Source: Actinomycetota bacterium | GTDB lineage: Bacteria; Actinomycetota; Acidimicrobiia; Acidimicrobiales; Ilumatobacteraceae | Length of the DNA: 64,000 bases | Reading direction: 5' to 3' | Assembly (NCBI GenBank): GCA_016700055.1 | Contig: CP064997.1 | Location: 2,232,001-2,296,000, forward strand | In this document: positions 50,957 to 60,123 of the stretch, one piece after another | How positions within the stretch are numbered: the first letter of the stretch is position 1 | How the letters are laid out: every line of letters begins with the position of its first letter | Program-made: the position numbers and the translations under genes | Notes under the pieces: model-generated | Database searches by the model: none | What the model was told of the DNA's origin: nothing | The model's input: the letters and a program-made list of their open reading frames with translations, nothing else

Positions 50957-53900
50957 ATGGTGTGCCCCTCCTGCGCCAGCTCGGTCCCCGAGGGCGCGCG
51001 CTTCTGCCCGTCGTGCGGACATGCACTGACGCCCGCGCTCGGGGGCGAGCGGCGGGTGGTCACGGTGCTCTTCGCCGATCTGGTCGGGTTCACCCAGCTC
51101 GCCGAGGAGATGGATCCCGAGCACGTGACGCGGCTCGTCGACTCGTGCTTCGCGCTGCTGATCGGCGACGTGACCTCGTTCGGCGGCCATGTCGACAAGG
51201 TGCTCGGTGACGCGATCGTCGCGCTTTTCGGGGCGCCCGTTGCCCATGAGGACGATGCCGAGCGCGCGGTACGTGCCGCGTTGCGAATGCAACGAACTCT
51301 CGCTTCACACGCGCTCGCTCTCGAAGGAGTGCCCCAGATCCGCATGCGTGTCGGCATCCGCACCGGCGAGGTCTTGGTCGGGGCGCTGACCGGCAGCGAC
51401 TACACGGCGATGGGCGACGTCGTGAACTCGGCCAGCCGCCTGCAGGCCGAAGCTCCGCCGGGTGGGGTGCTGGTGGGGGCGGACACCTACGAACTGACCC
51501 GCGACGTGATCCGCTACGAGCCCTTCGGCGACCTCGCGTTGCGCGGCCGGTCGCAGTCCATGGTCACCTACCTCGCCGTGGAGCCGTTGGCCTTGCCCGG
51601 GTCCGGCCGCAGGCGCAGCGGCGCGGCACTCGTCGGGAGGGATACCGAGCTCGCGCTCGGGTTGTCGGCGATCGACGTAGCTCTCGCTTCCGAGCGTGCC
51701 GTGCTTGTGGCGGTGGAGGGTGAGGGTGGGGTCGGCAAGAGCCGTGTCGTCGACGAGCTCGTCGGACACATCGCCGGCTGCCAGGACGTGATGTTGCTGG
51801 AGGGCGCCTGTGTGCCCTACGGCGAGTCCAACGTGTGGTGGCCGGTGGCGAGCGCGCTGATGGACCACCTCGGCATCGACCCGTCGCTGCCCGCCGACGA
51901 GGCGAACGCCTTGGCGATCGAGCGCGGTCGGGAGATGTTCGGAGCCATCGTCGGGCCCGATGTGCTCGACGACCTCGGTCAGGCGATCTCGCACCTGCTC
52001 GGCCTGCCCTCGCGCCTCGACACGCTCGACCCCTCCGTCGCGCGCGACGTGCTGGTTGCTTCCCTCGCTGCGCTCCTCGACGCGAAGCTCCGCAAGGGTC
52101 CGGTCGTGGTCAGCGTCGTCGACGTGCACTGGGCGGACACCGCGGTGCTGGAGCTGATCGAGCGGCTGCTCGCCCAGCTCGCGCGGCGTCCCCTCGTGGT
52201 CGTCACTTCGGCTCGCTCCACGCCCGAGCTCGCCTGGCCCCCCGCGGCGCTGCGGGTGACGACGGTCCGGCTGTTGCTCGAGCCGCTGACGCGCGCCGCT
52301 TCGGCCGAGCTCGTCGCGGCGGTGGCGGGCGCCGACCTCGATTCGTCCACCGTCGACGAGCTCTACGCCCGTAGCGGCGGCAACCCGCTGTTCCTGGAGG
52401 AGCTGGCCGGCCTCGTCGGCGCAGGTGGCGCAGTGGCCGAGCTGCCCGACTCGCTCCGCGGGCTCGTGGCCGCGCGCCTCGACGGGCTCCCCCCCGAGCA
52501 GCGCTTGATCATCGAGAACGCCGCCGTGATGGGCACGACCGGCAATGTGGTGGGCCTCGTCACGTTCGCGGGCAAGCTGCGCCAGACCTTCGATCCCGCG
52601 GATCTCGCCGCTCTGGCGGAGGCCGGGCTGCTCGACGTCTCCGGCTCGCGGTGGCGGTTCCGCTCCAATTCGGTGCGTGACGTCGCGTACCAGATGCTCA
52701 CCAAGGCCGTCCGGGCTCAGCGCCACGCGGGGGTGGCGGCGGCGTCTGCGGGAGGGCGCATCGCGGTCGAGGACGTCGCCCACCATGCCGCCACCGCGGC
52801 CGAGCTCGTCGCTGAGCTCGGACTCGTCGCCGGAGTGCCCGACGACATCCGTACGCAGGCATACGCGCTGCTGCTCGAATCGGCGGCGAAGGCGTTCGAC
52901 AGCGGCAGCCTGAAGCTCGTCCTGCGCCAGACCACGAGGGCGATCGACCTGCTCGGCGACGACGTCGCCACCGTCGGCCGAGCCGCTCTCGTGCTGCGCG
53001 GCGGCGCGTCGGTGGAGCTACGCCGCTTCGCGCCGGCGCGCAGCGACCTCGAGCTGGCGCTCACCGCGTCGCTCACCGCCGGCGACCTGGTGAACGAGGC
53101 CGAGGCACGGCGGTGGCTGGGCACGATGTGGCAGATGGAGGGTGACCTCGATGCCGCCCGCCGCGAGCTCGGTCACGCGGTCGAGATCCTGCGTGCGGCC
53201 GGTCTGGAGCCCCAGCTCGCGCGGGCATTGCGGGCGCGCGGCTTTCTCGAGCTGTTCGGCGGCTCGCTGCGCGACGCCGAGTGGTTCTTCGGTGAAGCCG
53301 AGGGGCTGTACCGCGATCTCGGTGACACCCGCGGGCTGGCGTGGGTGGAGCAGCACCGGGCGTGGGCGTCGTTCATGTCCGGCGATACGGAGGCCGCCGC
53401 AGAGCGCCTGCAACGCGCCGCGACCACGCTCTCCGAAGCCGGCGACCGCAACGGGGTCGGCTGGGCGTACGGCCTGCTCGCATGGGTGCACTTCTTGAAC
53501 CGCCGTTTCGACGAAGCCGATTCGCTGGCCGACCTCGTGATCGTCGAGGCGGGCGAGCGTGGTGACGAGTGGGCGGCGGGGATGATGGAATGCCTGCGCG
53601 CTGCTCTGCGACTGTGGACCGGTCGCTTGGAGGAGGCCGTCGAGCTGGCCGAGAACGCGCGAGCGCGGTTCCGCCGCCTTGGTGACCGGTACGGCGAGGT
53701 CCAGGCGATGGCGCCACTGCTGCGGGCCCAGCTCGCCACCGGCCGCGTTTCGGCCGCGATGCGCGGCGTGGAAGAGCTCGTCTCCCAGCAGACCGGCTAC
53801 GGCGCGACGGCGTTCCCGCTCCTCGTCGCCGCCGGTGTGGTGATGCACGCCGGCGACGGGGCACGCGCGCTCGCGCTCGTCGACGAGGCGTTGAACCGCT

Positions 53901-54385
53901 CCGACGAGGTGGAGGGCGCGTCGGGGGAGGCCCTGATCATCAGGGCGGTAGCCCTCGCGCAGCTCGACCGGATCGAAGACGCGGCCGATCAGCTCGCCTT
54001 GGTCGCGGAGCCGATGTCTACCCATCCCTTCGCCCAGACCGCGTCGGCGCTCGTCGCCGCGCTGGGAGGTAGAGCCGACGACGCCGTAGAGCTGGCCGCC
54101 GCGGTCGACGACACCGCCGGGGCCACCTACCTGGACCGCACGATTGCCTTTGTCGCCGCCGGCGCGGCCTACGCCTTGCTCGAAAAGCACGACGAGGCGC
54201 GCATCGCTCTCGACAAAGCGGTGGACGTCGCTGTCGGGGCAGGCGACGTCGTGGCCTGCACGCTCGCGTGCCAGGCGTTCGCCGCCGTCACCGGTGAGAC
54301 GCACCCGCACGGTCGCGGCGACCTCGCCGTGCTCGGTGAGGGTTGGCGTCGAGTCGTGGCTGCACTCGGCGCCTTGGCGCGGTAG
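50957..54385 (+). CDS. Large signalling protein: zinc ribbon, class III cyclase, AAA/NTPase and TPR-like repeats
   Basis: A 1142-residue cytosolic protein. Residues 3-20 form a zinc ribbon (C-P-S-C ... C-P-S-C). Residues 34-215 are a class III cyclase domain with metal Asp41 and Asp85, Lys81, and Asn157/Arg161 (G-D-V-V-N-S-A-S-R-L). Residues 225-620 are an AAA/STAND-type NTPase with Walker A G-E-G-G-V-G-K-S and Walker B-like V-V-S-V-V-D-V-H-W-A-D. The remainder is Ala/Leu/Glu-rich helical repeats of TPR type. No DNA-binding domain is visible. Such proteins are frequent in actinobacteria; their products and triggers are mostly unknown. It is divergent from the ABC exporter. Confidence 0.87.
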   Translation: MVCPSCASSVPEGARFCPSCGHALTPALGGERRVVTVLFADLVGFTQLAEEMDPEHVTRLVDSCFALLIGDVTSFGGHVDKVLGDAIVALFGAPVAHEDDAERAVRAALRMQRTLASHALALEGVPQIRMRVGIRTGEVLVGALTGSDYTAMGDVVNSASRLQAEAPPGGVLVGADTYELTRDVIRYEPFGDLALRGRSQSMVTYLAVEPLALPGSGRRRSGAALVGRDTELALGLSAIDVALASERAVLVAVEGEGGVGKSRVVDELVGHIAGCQDVMLLEGACVPYGESNVWWPVASALMDHLGIDPSLPADEANALAIERGREMFGAIVGPDVLDDLGQAISHLLGLPSRLDTLDPSVARDVLVASLAALLDAKLRKGPVVVSVVDVHWADTAVLELIERLLAQLARRPLVVVTSARSTPELAWPPAALRVTTVRLLLEPLTRAASAELVAAVAGADLDSSTVDELYARSGGNPLFLEELAGLVGAGGAVAELPDSLRGLVAARLDGLPPEQRLIIENAAVMGTTGNVVGLVTFAGKLRQTFDPADLAALAEAGLLDVSGSRWRFRSNSVRDVAYQMLTKAVRAQRHAGVAAASAGGRIAVEDVAHHAATAAELVAELGLVAGVPDDIRTQAYALLLESAAKAFDSGSLKLVLRQTTRAIDLLGDDVATVGRAALVLRGGASVELRRFAPARSDLELALTASLTAGDLVNEAEARRWLGTMWQMEGDLDAARRELGHAVEILRAAGLEPQLARALRARGFLELFGGSLRDAEWFFGEAEGLYRDLGDTRGLAWVEQHRAWASFMSGDTEAAAERLQRAATTLSEAGDRNGVGWAYGLLAWVHFLNRRFDEADSLADLVIVEAGERGDEWAAGMMECLRAALRLWTGRLEEAVELAENARARFRRLGDRYGEVQAMAPLLRAQLATGRVSAAMRGVEELVSQQTGYGATAFPLLVAAGVVMHAGDGARALALVDEALNRSDEVEGASGEALIIRAVALAQLDRIEDAADQLALVAEPMSTHPFAQTASALVAALGGRADDAVELAAAVDDTAGATYLDRTIAFVAAGAAYALLEKHDEARIALDKAVDVAVGAGDVVACTLACQAFAAVTGETHPHGRGDLAVLGEGWRRVVAALGALAR

Positions 54386-54429
54386 CGCCCGCGCCTTCGG
54401 AGATTCCTGCAACTTTCCGCCCAACGGGG

Positions 54430-54458
54430 TTGACGTAGCGAACATATGTTCGTATACT
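54430..54458 (+). promoter_or_regulatory. Promoter of the HNH endonuclease gene with SOS (LexA) box in the spacer
   Basis: TTGACG (54430-54435), 17 nt, TATACT (54453-54458): the best promoter in the window. The 14-bp perfect palindrome CGAACATATGTTCG at 54439-54452 fills the spacer and abuts the -10. It matches the Gram-positive/actinobacterial LexA box (GAAC-N4-GTTC). The ATG is 6 nt past the -10, so the mRNA is leaderless. Repression by LexA and induction after DNA damage are strongly suggested. Confidence 0.85.
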
Positions 54459-54464
54459 GGTCTG

Positions 54465-55754
54465 ATGGAACCCGTAGTCGGGGTTGTAGGGGTCGAGGAT
54501 GAGGCGCTGGCGGCTTTGAACGCCGGTGTCGATGCCCTCTCTCGGCTCGACCTCGCCGGGTTGTCTGACGACAGATTGCACGCGTTGACCGTTGCGGTGC
54601 AGCGCTGTACCGCTCGGTTGGGTGTGGCCCGCGCCGCTGTCGTTCGCCGTTGGGATATGCGGGGGGTGTGGGCCGGCGATGGTTCGCGCAGCCCCGCTCA
54701 GCGCCTGGCCCGGGAGACGAACACGTCGACGCACTCGGCGCGGGTGGAGCTCGCCCGGGCGCGGGACCTGGCGATGATGCGTCATGCTGCGGCGGCGATC
54801 ACCGCCGGTCAGCTGTCGCTGGATCACGTGTACCTGTTCGCCAAGGCACGCAAGGAACCCTGCCAAGCAGCGTTCGCCGACAGCGAGGAATGGCTCGTCG
54901 ACCAATGCGCCCGGTTGCCGTTCCCCGACGCCGAACGGCTCGTCAAGTACTGGCGTCAACGCGCCAACGCCGCCGCCGCCGAGGACGAGGCCGAACGCAA
55001 CGAGAGTGCCAACGCGTTGCACGCGTCGGCGACCTTGGACGGCACGGTGGTGATCAACGGTCAGCTCGACGCGGTGTCAGGCGCGGTGTTCACCAACGAA
55101 CTACAACGCCTGGAACGCCAGTTGCTGCTCGCCGACAAGGCGCAACTGGTCGTGCGCACCGCGACACAGCGCCGGGCGGCGGCGTTGGTGGAGATGGCCA
55201 AACGCTCAGCCGCGTCCAAGACCGGCCGCCAACGCCCACTGATCACCGTGCTCGTCGGCGACCAGACACTGCGGCACATGTGTGAGCTGTCCAACGGCAC
55301 CGTGATCACCCCCGGCCAAGCAGCCGGACTGGTCAACGACGCACTAGTGGAATCGGTGATCTTCGACAACAAGACCACCGTCATCGCCGTCACCCACAAA
55401 CGACGCTTCACCGGCGCCCTACGCCGCGCGATCGAAGTCCGCGACCGCCGCTGCCAACACTCCTCAGGCTGCTACCAGAGCGTGGAGCGTTGCGACGTCG
55501 ACCACATCACCACCTGGCGCGACGGCGGGCAGACCAGCCAATTCAACGGGCGACTGCTGTGCGCCTTCCACAACCGCCACCCCGACGTCAGCGACCACCA
55601 CCAAGTCAAACCCCAACCCGTGAGACCAATCGACGACCTCGACCGCCTCCGCGCCCTCATCCGCTGGCGCAACCAACAAGCACAAGCCGCCGAAGACAAA
55701 GCCAACAACGACGGCGACAGCGACGACGGTGACGACGCAGACGGGACGAAGTAG
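54465..55754 (+). CDS. HNH endonuclease of the DUF222/13E12-repeat family, SOS-controlled
   Basis: A 429-residue protein. Residues 1-310 are the helical DUF222 region, and the C-terminus carries an HNH nuclease domain: R-R-C-Q-H-S-S-G-C, V-D-H-I-T-T-W (catalytic His about 348) and N-G-R-L-L-C-A-F-H-N-R-H. Cys pairs likely hold a structural zinc. The last 25 residues are Asp/Asn-rich. Codon use after residue 250 drifts toward C-ending codons more than its neighbours, a mild hint of transfer. In mycobacteria, 13E12 family genes are known to carry LexA sites, which fits the SOS box here. The nuclease target is unknown. It abuts the convergent nitroreductase gene with no gap. Confidence 0.92.
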   Translation: MEPVVGVVGVEDEALAALNAGVDALSRLDLAGLSDDRLHALTVAVQRCTARLGVARAAVVRRWDMRGVWAGDGSRSPAQRLARETNTSTHSARVELARARDLAMMRHAAAAITAGQLSLDHVYLFAKARKEPCQAAFADSEEWLVDQCARLPFPDAERLVKYWRQRANAAAAEDEAERNESANALHASATLDGTVVINGQLDAVSGAVFTNELQRLERQLLLADKAQLVVRTATQRRAAALVEMAKRSAASKTGRQRPLITVLVGDQTLRHMCELSNGTVITPGQAAGLVNDALVESVIFDNKTTVIAVTHKRRFTGALRRAIEVRDRRCQHSSGCYQSVERCDVDHITTWRDGGQTSQFNGRLLCAFHNRHPDVSDHHQVKPQPVRPIDDLDRLRALIRWRNQQAQAAEDKANNDGDSDDGDDADGTK

Positions 55755-56348
55755 TCACCAGCGGTCGCGGTGCACGACCTCTTCCAGCGGTCTGCGTGAG
55801 ACCGGGCCCTCCGGGCCGGCGGGCCAACCGAGGGGGATGGTGACGCCGAGGTGGCGGTCTTCGGGGATGCTCAGGATTCGCTTGAACTCGGCGGGCGCGG
55901 TGGCGTGGAAGGTGGTGAATGCCGCGCCCAGGCCGAGTGCCCGCGCGGCGACGATCAGGTTCTGGCTGGCGGCGTAGACCGCCGACCACATCATGTGCTC
56001 CATCGGATGGTGCGCCGGGTAGACGTTGTGGCCGCAAACGACGACGATCACCGGCACGTCGGCGAGCGAACCCGCCAGGTGGCGGGCACCGTGAAGGGTG
56101 CGCCGCGCGGTCGGGTCGTCGGGCTCGCTCGCTCGCGCCGCGACCTGCGCGAACGGCTCCACGGCCTCGCCGAGGCGCCGGCGTTGCTCGGCATCGGTGA
56201 CGACGACGAAGTCCCAGCACTGGTTGTTGCCGGGGCTGCCGGCGCGCGTCGCCGCCCAGAGCACGCGCTCGATCAGCTCGTCGGGGACGGGGTCCTCGCG
56301 GTACCACCGCATCGCCCGAGCCGTTCCCATCGCCTCGAAGACGTCCAT
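55755..56348 (-). CDS. Nitroreductase family protein
   Basis: A 197-residue FMN-dependent oxidoreductase. The N-terminal R-A-M-R-W-Y-R-E-D-P-V-P and A-G-S-P-G-N-N-Q-C-W-D-F-V-V-V segments form the FMN phosphate and ring sites, and A-L-G-L-G-A-A-F-T is the second FMN-contact region near residue 139. Proteins like this reduce nitro groups, quinones or enones; the physiological substrate is unknown. ATG 56348 is 6 nt from a weak minus-strand -10-like CATCAT. The gene lies 46 nt downstream of the peroxiredoxin gene on the same strand, a plausible redox pairing. Confidence 0.87.
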   Translation of the reverse strand: MDVFEAMGTARAMRWYREDPVPDELIERVLWAATRAGSPGNNQCWDFVVVTDAEQRRRLGEAVEPFAQVAARASEPDDPTARRTLHGARHLAGSLADVPVIVVVCGHNVYPAHHPMEHMMWSAVYAASQNLIVAARALGLGAAFTTFHATAPAEFKRILSIPEDRHLGVTIPLGWPAGPEGPVSRRPLEEVVHRDRW

Positions 56349-56394
56349 GGGGAAATGATGCCCGAACGCCGGCGCCCGGCGCCTTTCCGTCAGG

Positions 56395-57030
56395 TCACTT
56401 GTTGGGCTGGGGCAGCACCCGCAGGTACGGCTTCAACACCTTCCAACCCTTCGGGAACAGCTCCTTCGCCTCGTCGTCGGTGACCGCCGCGCCGATGATC
56501 ACGTCCTCGCCGTCGCGCCAGTTGGCGGGCGTGGCGACCTTGTAGTTGGAGGTGAGCTGCAGCGAGTCGATGACCCGCAGGATCTCGTCGAAGTTGCGAC
56601 CCGTCGAGGCCGGGTAAGTGATGATCAGCTTCACTTTCTTGTCCGGCCCGACGACGAACACCGAACGCACCGTCAAGGTGTCGTTCGCGTTCGGGTGGAT
56701 CATGTCGTAGAGGTCGGAGACGACATGGTCGGCGTCGCCGATCATCGGGAAGTTCACCGCGGTCCCCTGGGTCTCGGCGATGTCCTCTTCCCACGAGAGG
56801 TGGCTGTCGACGGGATCGACGGAGAGCCCGATCACCTTGACGTTGCGCTTGTCGAACTCGGGCTTGATCTTGGCCACGTAGCCGAGCTCGGTGGTGCAGA
56901 CCGGGGTGAAGTCCTTCGGATGGCTGAACAGCACACCCCAGGAGTCGCCGAGCCAGTCGTGGAACGAGATCGTGCCCTGAGTGGTCTCGGCGGTGAAGTC
57001 GGGAGCGGTGTCTCCGAGGCGAACGGCCAT
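56395..57030 (-). CDS. 1-Cys peroxiredoxin (Prx6 type)
   Basis: A 211-residue peroxidase that reduces hydrogen peroxide or lipid peroxides. The active site H-P-K-D-F-T-P-V-C gives the P-x3-T-x2-C motif with peroxidatic Cys45. There is no other cysteine in the whole protein, which confirms the one-Cys mechanism and means an external thiol must recycle it. The C-terminal extension after residue 160 (P-A-N-W-R-D-G-E-D-V) is that of the Prx6 class. ATG 57030 has GGAG 7 nt upstream on the minus strand; the open frame to 57081 adds unrelated residues. Confidence 0.93.
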   Translation of the reverse strand: MAVRLGDTAPDFTAETTQGTISFHDWLGDSWGVLFSHPKDFTPVCTTELGYVAKIKPEFDKRNVKVIGLSVDPVDSHLSWEEDIAETQGTAVNFPMIGDADHVVSDLYDMIHPNANDTLTVRSVFVVGPDKKVKLIITYPASTGRNFDEILRVIDSLQLTSNYKVATPANWRDGEDVIIGAAVTDDEAKELFPKGWKVLKPYLRVLPQPNK

Positions 57031-57128
57031 GTCTGTACTCCGATCAGAGGGGACGGGTGAGGCGGTCGAGTGTACTCCCAAACCCGACCAGTCCGCTCAA
57101 GATTCTTCCCGGCCCGTAGCGTGTGCCG

Positions 57129-57521
57129 ATGAGCATCTCCGTCGACGTCGACGCGCTGCGCGAGGCGATGGCCGGCAGGCAGCAGTGCTACCTGCTCACC
57201 GTCGCCGACGACGGGCGCCCGCACGCAGTAGCCGTACGCCCCGAGCTGGCGAACGCCAGGTTCGCGGTCGGCACCGGGCAGAAGTCGTCCGCGTATGCCG
57301 CTGCCCGCCCCGCCGTCTCGCTCGTCTGGCCGCCGAACGAGGCCGGCGGCTACACGCTGATCGCCGACGGCACGGCCACCGTGTCCGGCCAATCCGTGCA
57401 GATCGACCCGACGCGGGCAGTGTTGCACCGGGCCGGCTCGCCTGCCGGTGGCGAGTCGCGCTCGGACGACGTCGCCTGCGTCAGCGACTGCGTGCCCCTC
57501 GTCCGCCAACCGAGCCCGTAG
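57129..57521 (+). CDS. Pyridoxamine 5'-phosphate oxidase-like flavin/F420-binding protein
   Basis: A 130-residue split-barrel protein: C-Y-L-L-T-V-A-D-D-G-R-P-H-A-V-A-V (about 21-37) is the usual first hairpin, followed by F-A-V-G-T-G-Q-K-S and V-S-L-V-W-P-P. It may bind FMN or F420; the protein is shorter than full enzymes. GTG 57123 is directly against TAGCGT (57117-57122), so ATG 57129, 6 nt past the hexamer, is the sensible start. Divergent from peroxiredoxin, convergent with the carboxylase gene. Confidence 0.75.
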   Translation: MSISVDVDALREAMAGRQQCYLLTVADDGRPHAVAVRPELANARFAVGTGQKSSAYAAARPAVSLVWPPNEAGGYTLIADGTATVSGQSVQIDPTRAVLHRAGSPAGGESRSDDVACVSDCVPLVRQPSP

Positions 57522-57532
57522 CGACGGCTCGC

Positions 57533-59023
57533 TCAGGCGAGGTGGCCGATGCGGGCGACGGGCGACGCGTGGCCACGAAGCCGGGCGCGCGCCGCGCGCA
57601 ACCCGGCGAGCAGATGGTGGCGCAGCTCGGCGGGGTCGATCAGGTCGTCCACCGACATGCCGGCGGCGGTGCGGTAACCCGACGCGAGCTCGGCCTCGAG
57701 CAGTGCCTGGCGGCGAGCCTCGTCGGCCTTCGTCGCGTCGTCGGCGCCGCGTGACGGCATCGCGCCGAACGTCACCCCGGGGAACGCGAGGTTGAGCGTC
57801 TGGCCGTCGAAGGGGTTCATTCCCATGGCCGAGCTGCCGAACCCGTACGCCTTGCGCAAGGTGACCTGCAGCTTGGGCACCGTCGCCCGGTGCTGGGCGG
57901 CGAACATCCGACCGGCGTGGCGCAAGATGCCGGCCCGTTCGGCGACCGTGCCGGCCATGACCCCGGGGTTGTCGCTCAGCAGCACGATCGGCACGTGGAA
58001 CGAATCCGCGACCTGCACGAAGTGGGCGGCCTTGTCGGCGGCGTCGGCGTCGATCGTGCCGGCGAGGTGCAGCGGTTGGTTGGCGACCACCGCCACCGGC
58101 TGGCCGCCGAGGCGCGCCAGGCCGGTGAGCAGCGAGCGCCCGAAGCGGGGCTGCACCTCGAACCACGTGCCCTCGTCGACGACCACCCGGATCACTGCGG
58201 CCATGTCGTAGGCGCGGCGCGGGTTGCGGGGAACGATCTCGTACAGCTCCGGCGTCGGGCGGTCGCCGTCGGCGGCGGCGCCCACCGGCGGGTGCTCCCA
58301 CGCCGACGACGGCAGGTACGACAGCCAGCGCCGCACCTGGGCCAGCGCGTCGAGGTCGTCGGTCGCGAGGTTGTGGACGACCCCGCTCGCCAGCGCGACG
58401 TCGGGGCCGCCGAGCGCGAGCCGGTCGACCTCTTCGCCGAGCGATGCCTTCACGAGTGGGGGACCGGCGGTGAAGATCGCCGCGTCGGGGGTCATCACGG
58501 TGAAGTCGCTGAGCGGAGCGGTCAGTGCGCCGTGGCCGGCCGACGAGCCGAGCACCGCGGTCGCCATCGGCACCAGCCCGCTCGCCGACGCCTGGGCCTG
58601 CAGGTCGTTCGGATGCCGGACCGACGGGGGGTCGTCGGGCAGCGGCGGGCGGTGCCCGGCGCCTTCGAGCAGCATCACGAGCGGCATCCGTTCCTGCACG
58701 GCCAGCTCCACCAGCCGGTGGCGCTTGGCGGCGGCCCCGGCGCCGATCGATCCCCCGGCGACGGTGAAGTCCTCGGCGCCGATCGCCACCGGCCGCCCGT
58801 CGAGCTCGCCCACCCCGGCGACGAACGCGTCGGCGGGCAGTTCGCCGACGAGCACGCCGATCTCGGTGAACGAGCCCGGGTCGGCCAGGGCGTCGACGCG
58901 CTCGCGGGCGTTCAGGCGGCCCTCGTCGCGGCGGCGGGCAAGGCGCTCCTCGCCACCCATCGCGCGCGCGGCGTGCCGGCGGGCGGCGAGGTCTTCCAGC
59001 AGCGGGGCCCAGTCGTCGGTCAT
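57533..59023 (-). CDS. Acyl-CoA carboxylase carboxyltransferase (beta) subunit
   Basis: A 496-residue carboxyltransferase with two crotonase-like halves. The N-half shows E-G-R-L-N-A-R-E-R-V (about 34-43), G-G-S-I-G-A-G-A-A-A-K and the oxyanion turn G-S-S-A-G-H-G-A. The C-half shows P-R-N-P-R-R-A-Y-D, L-S-D-N-P-G-V-M-A-G and K-A-Y-G-F-G-S-S-A-M-G. It transfers carboxyl from biotin to an acyl-CoA; whether acetyl-, propionyl- or another CoA cannot be decided. No biotin carboxylase (alpha) gene is nearby. It starts 9 nt after the LLM oxidoreductase stop, so the two are co-transcribed. Confidence 0.88.
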   Translation of the reverse strand: MTDDWAPLLEDLAARRHAARAMGGEERLARRRDEGRLNARERVDALADPGSFTEIGVLVGELPADAFVAGVGELDGRPVAIGAEDFTVAGGSIGAGAAAKRHRLVELAVQERMPLVMLLEGAGHRPPLPDDPPSVRHPNDLQAQASASGLVPMATAVLGSSAGHGALTAPLSDFTVMTPDAAIFTAGPPLVKASLGEEVDRLALGGPDVALASGVVHNLATDDLDALAQVRRWLSYLPSSAWEHPPVGAAADGDRPTPELYEIVPRNPRRAYDMAAVIRVVVDEGTWFEVQPRFGRSLLTGLARLGGQPVAVVANQPLHLAGTIDADAADKAAHFVQVADSFHVPIVLLSDNPGVMAGTVAERAGILRHAGRMFAAQHRATVPKLQVTLRKAYGFGSSAMGMNPFDGQTLNLAFPGVTFGAMPSRGADDATKADEARRQALLEAELASGYRTAAGMSVDDLIDPAELRHHLLAGLRAARARLRGHASPVARIGHLA

Positions 59024-59032
59024 TGCCGCTCC

Positions 59033-60079
59033 TCAGGCCCCGCGGCGGCGGGCGCGGTAGGCCTCGACCACCGGGGCCAGCTCGGCCGGCGTCGCGCCGT
59101 GCAGGATGACGGCGTCACAGCCGAGACCGAACTGGGCGAGCACGGTGTCGACGCAGGCGTCGGGCGACCCGACGGCGGCAGGCGCCAGCCACTCGGCTGG
59201 CATCAGCGTGGCGATGTGCTCGAGCTCGGCGTTGGAGGCCTTCGCGTCGAAGGCGCCGCGGAAGCCGGCGACCAGCGGATCGGCGCGGAACCTCGCCAGG
59301 ACCGACGGATCCCAGCCGTTCGTCGACACCATCAGGTCGCCGTATCCCTGCAGGTAGGTGGCCAGGCGCCCGACCGTCTTCTTCAGGCGCAGCTCCTCGG
59401 GCAGGTGGTCGCCGACCGTGGCCAGGCATGACCACACCTTGACCTGGTCCGGATCGCGTCCGGCCTGCTCCGCAGCCTGCTTCACCGCGGCCACCGCGCG
59501 GGCGGTGGTCTCGTCGGTGAAGAAGGTGTGCAGCACCACGGCGTCGAACGCCCGCCCGCCGAGGGCGAGCGAGTTCGGCCCGAACGCGGTCAGCAAGACG
59601 TCGATGTCCTCGTCGAAGTCGGTGTCGAGCACGAGCACGGGCCACGATCCGGCCGGCCCGTCGTGACCGACGACGACCTCGCCCCGCCACAGGCGCCGCA
59701 TCAGGCCGACGAAGTCCTCCATCTGCGCCGTGGTCACCCGCCCCATCCCGAACGCGTCCTGCATCGGGGCGATGCCCCGGCCGAGCCCGAGCGTGAACCG
59801 CCCCCCAGTGAGGCGGTGCATGGTGGTGGCGTACGACGCGGTGACGATCGGGTGCCTGGTGTTGTGGTTCGTCGCCGCGGTGGCGATGTGGATCTGCTCC
59901 GAGACCGCGGCGGCAGCACCCGACAGCGTCGCGGCCTCCTTCACGTTGAACCGCTCCGAGATGAACGCCGTGCCGAGGCCCATCGCCTCGCCGGCGCGGA
60001 CCTCGTCGATCAGCTCACGTGGCGATTGCGCACCGCCGGCGAGCGTGTAGAAGCCGAGCTCGGGGAACTGTGCGTCCAT
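59033..60079 (-). CDS. LLM-class F420-dependent oxidoreductase
   Basis: A 348-residue TIM-barrel enzyme of the luciferase-like superfamily. F-P-E-L-G-F-Y-T-L-A-G-G (about 5-16), G-L-G-T-A-F-I-S-E-R-F (about 34-44), A-T-A-A-T-N-H-N-T-R-H-P and F-T-L-G-L-G-R-G are the strand ends that bind F420. The substrate is unknown; many relatives serve lipid or steroid breakdown. The open frame runs to 60433 through the tRNA gene, so the ATG at 60079 is used. First gene of a two-gene unit with the carboxylase subunit. Confidence 0.87.
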   Translation of the reverse strand: MDAQFPELGFYTLAGGAQSPRELIDEVRAGEAMGLGTAFISERFNVKEAATLSGAAAAVSEQIHIATAATNHNTRHPIVTASYATTMHRLTGGRFTLGLGRGIAPMQDAFGMGRVTTAQMEDFVGLMRRLWRGEVVVGHDGPAGSWPVLVLDTDFDEDIDVLLTAFGPNSLALGGRAFDAVVLHTFFTDETTARAVAAVKQAAEQAGRDPDQVKVWSCLATVGDHLPEELRLKKTVGRLATYLQGYGDLMVSTNGWDPSVLARFRADPLVAGFRGAFDAKASNAELEHIATLMPAEWLAPAAVGSPDACVDTVLAQFGLGCDAVILHGATPAELAPVVEAYRARRRGA

Positions 60080-60123
60080 GGGGACCCAGACTGCCAGAGG
60101 CCGGCGCCTAGGCTGGGACCGGC

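Noticed and set aside
54465..55754. HNH gene as an intein, intron or phage homing endonuclease
   Set aside because: It is a free gene with its own SOS promoter and a DUF222 domain; no splice motifs or phage genes are nearby.
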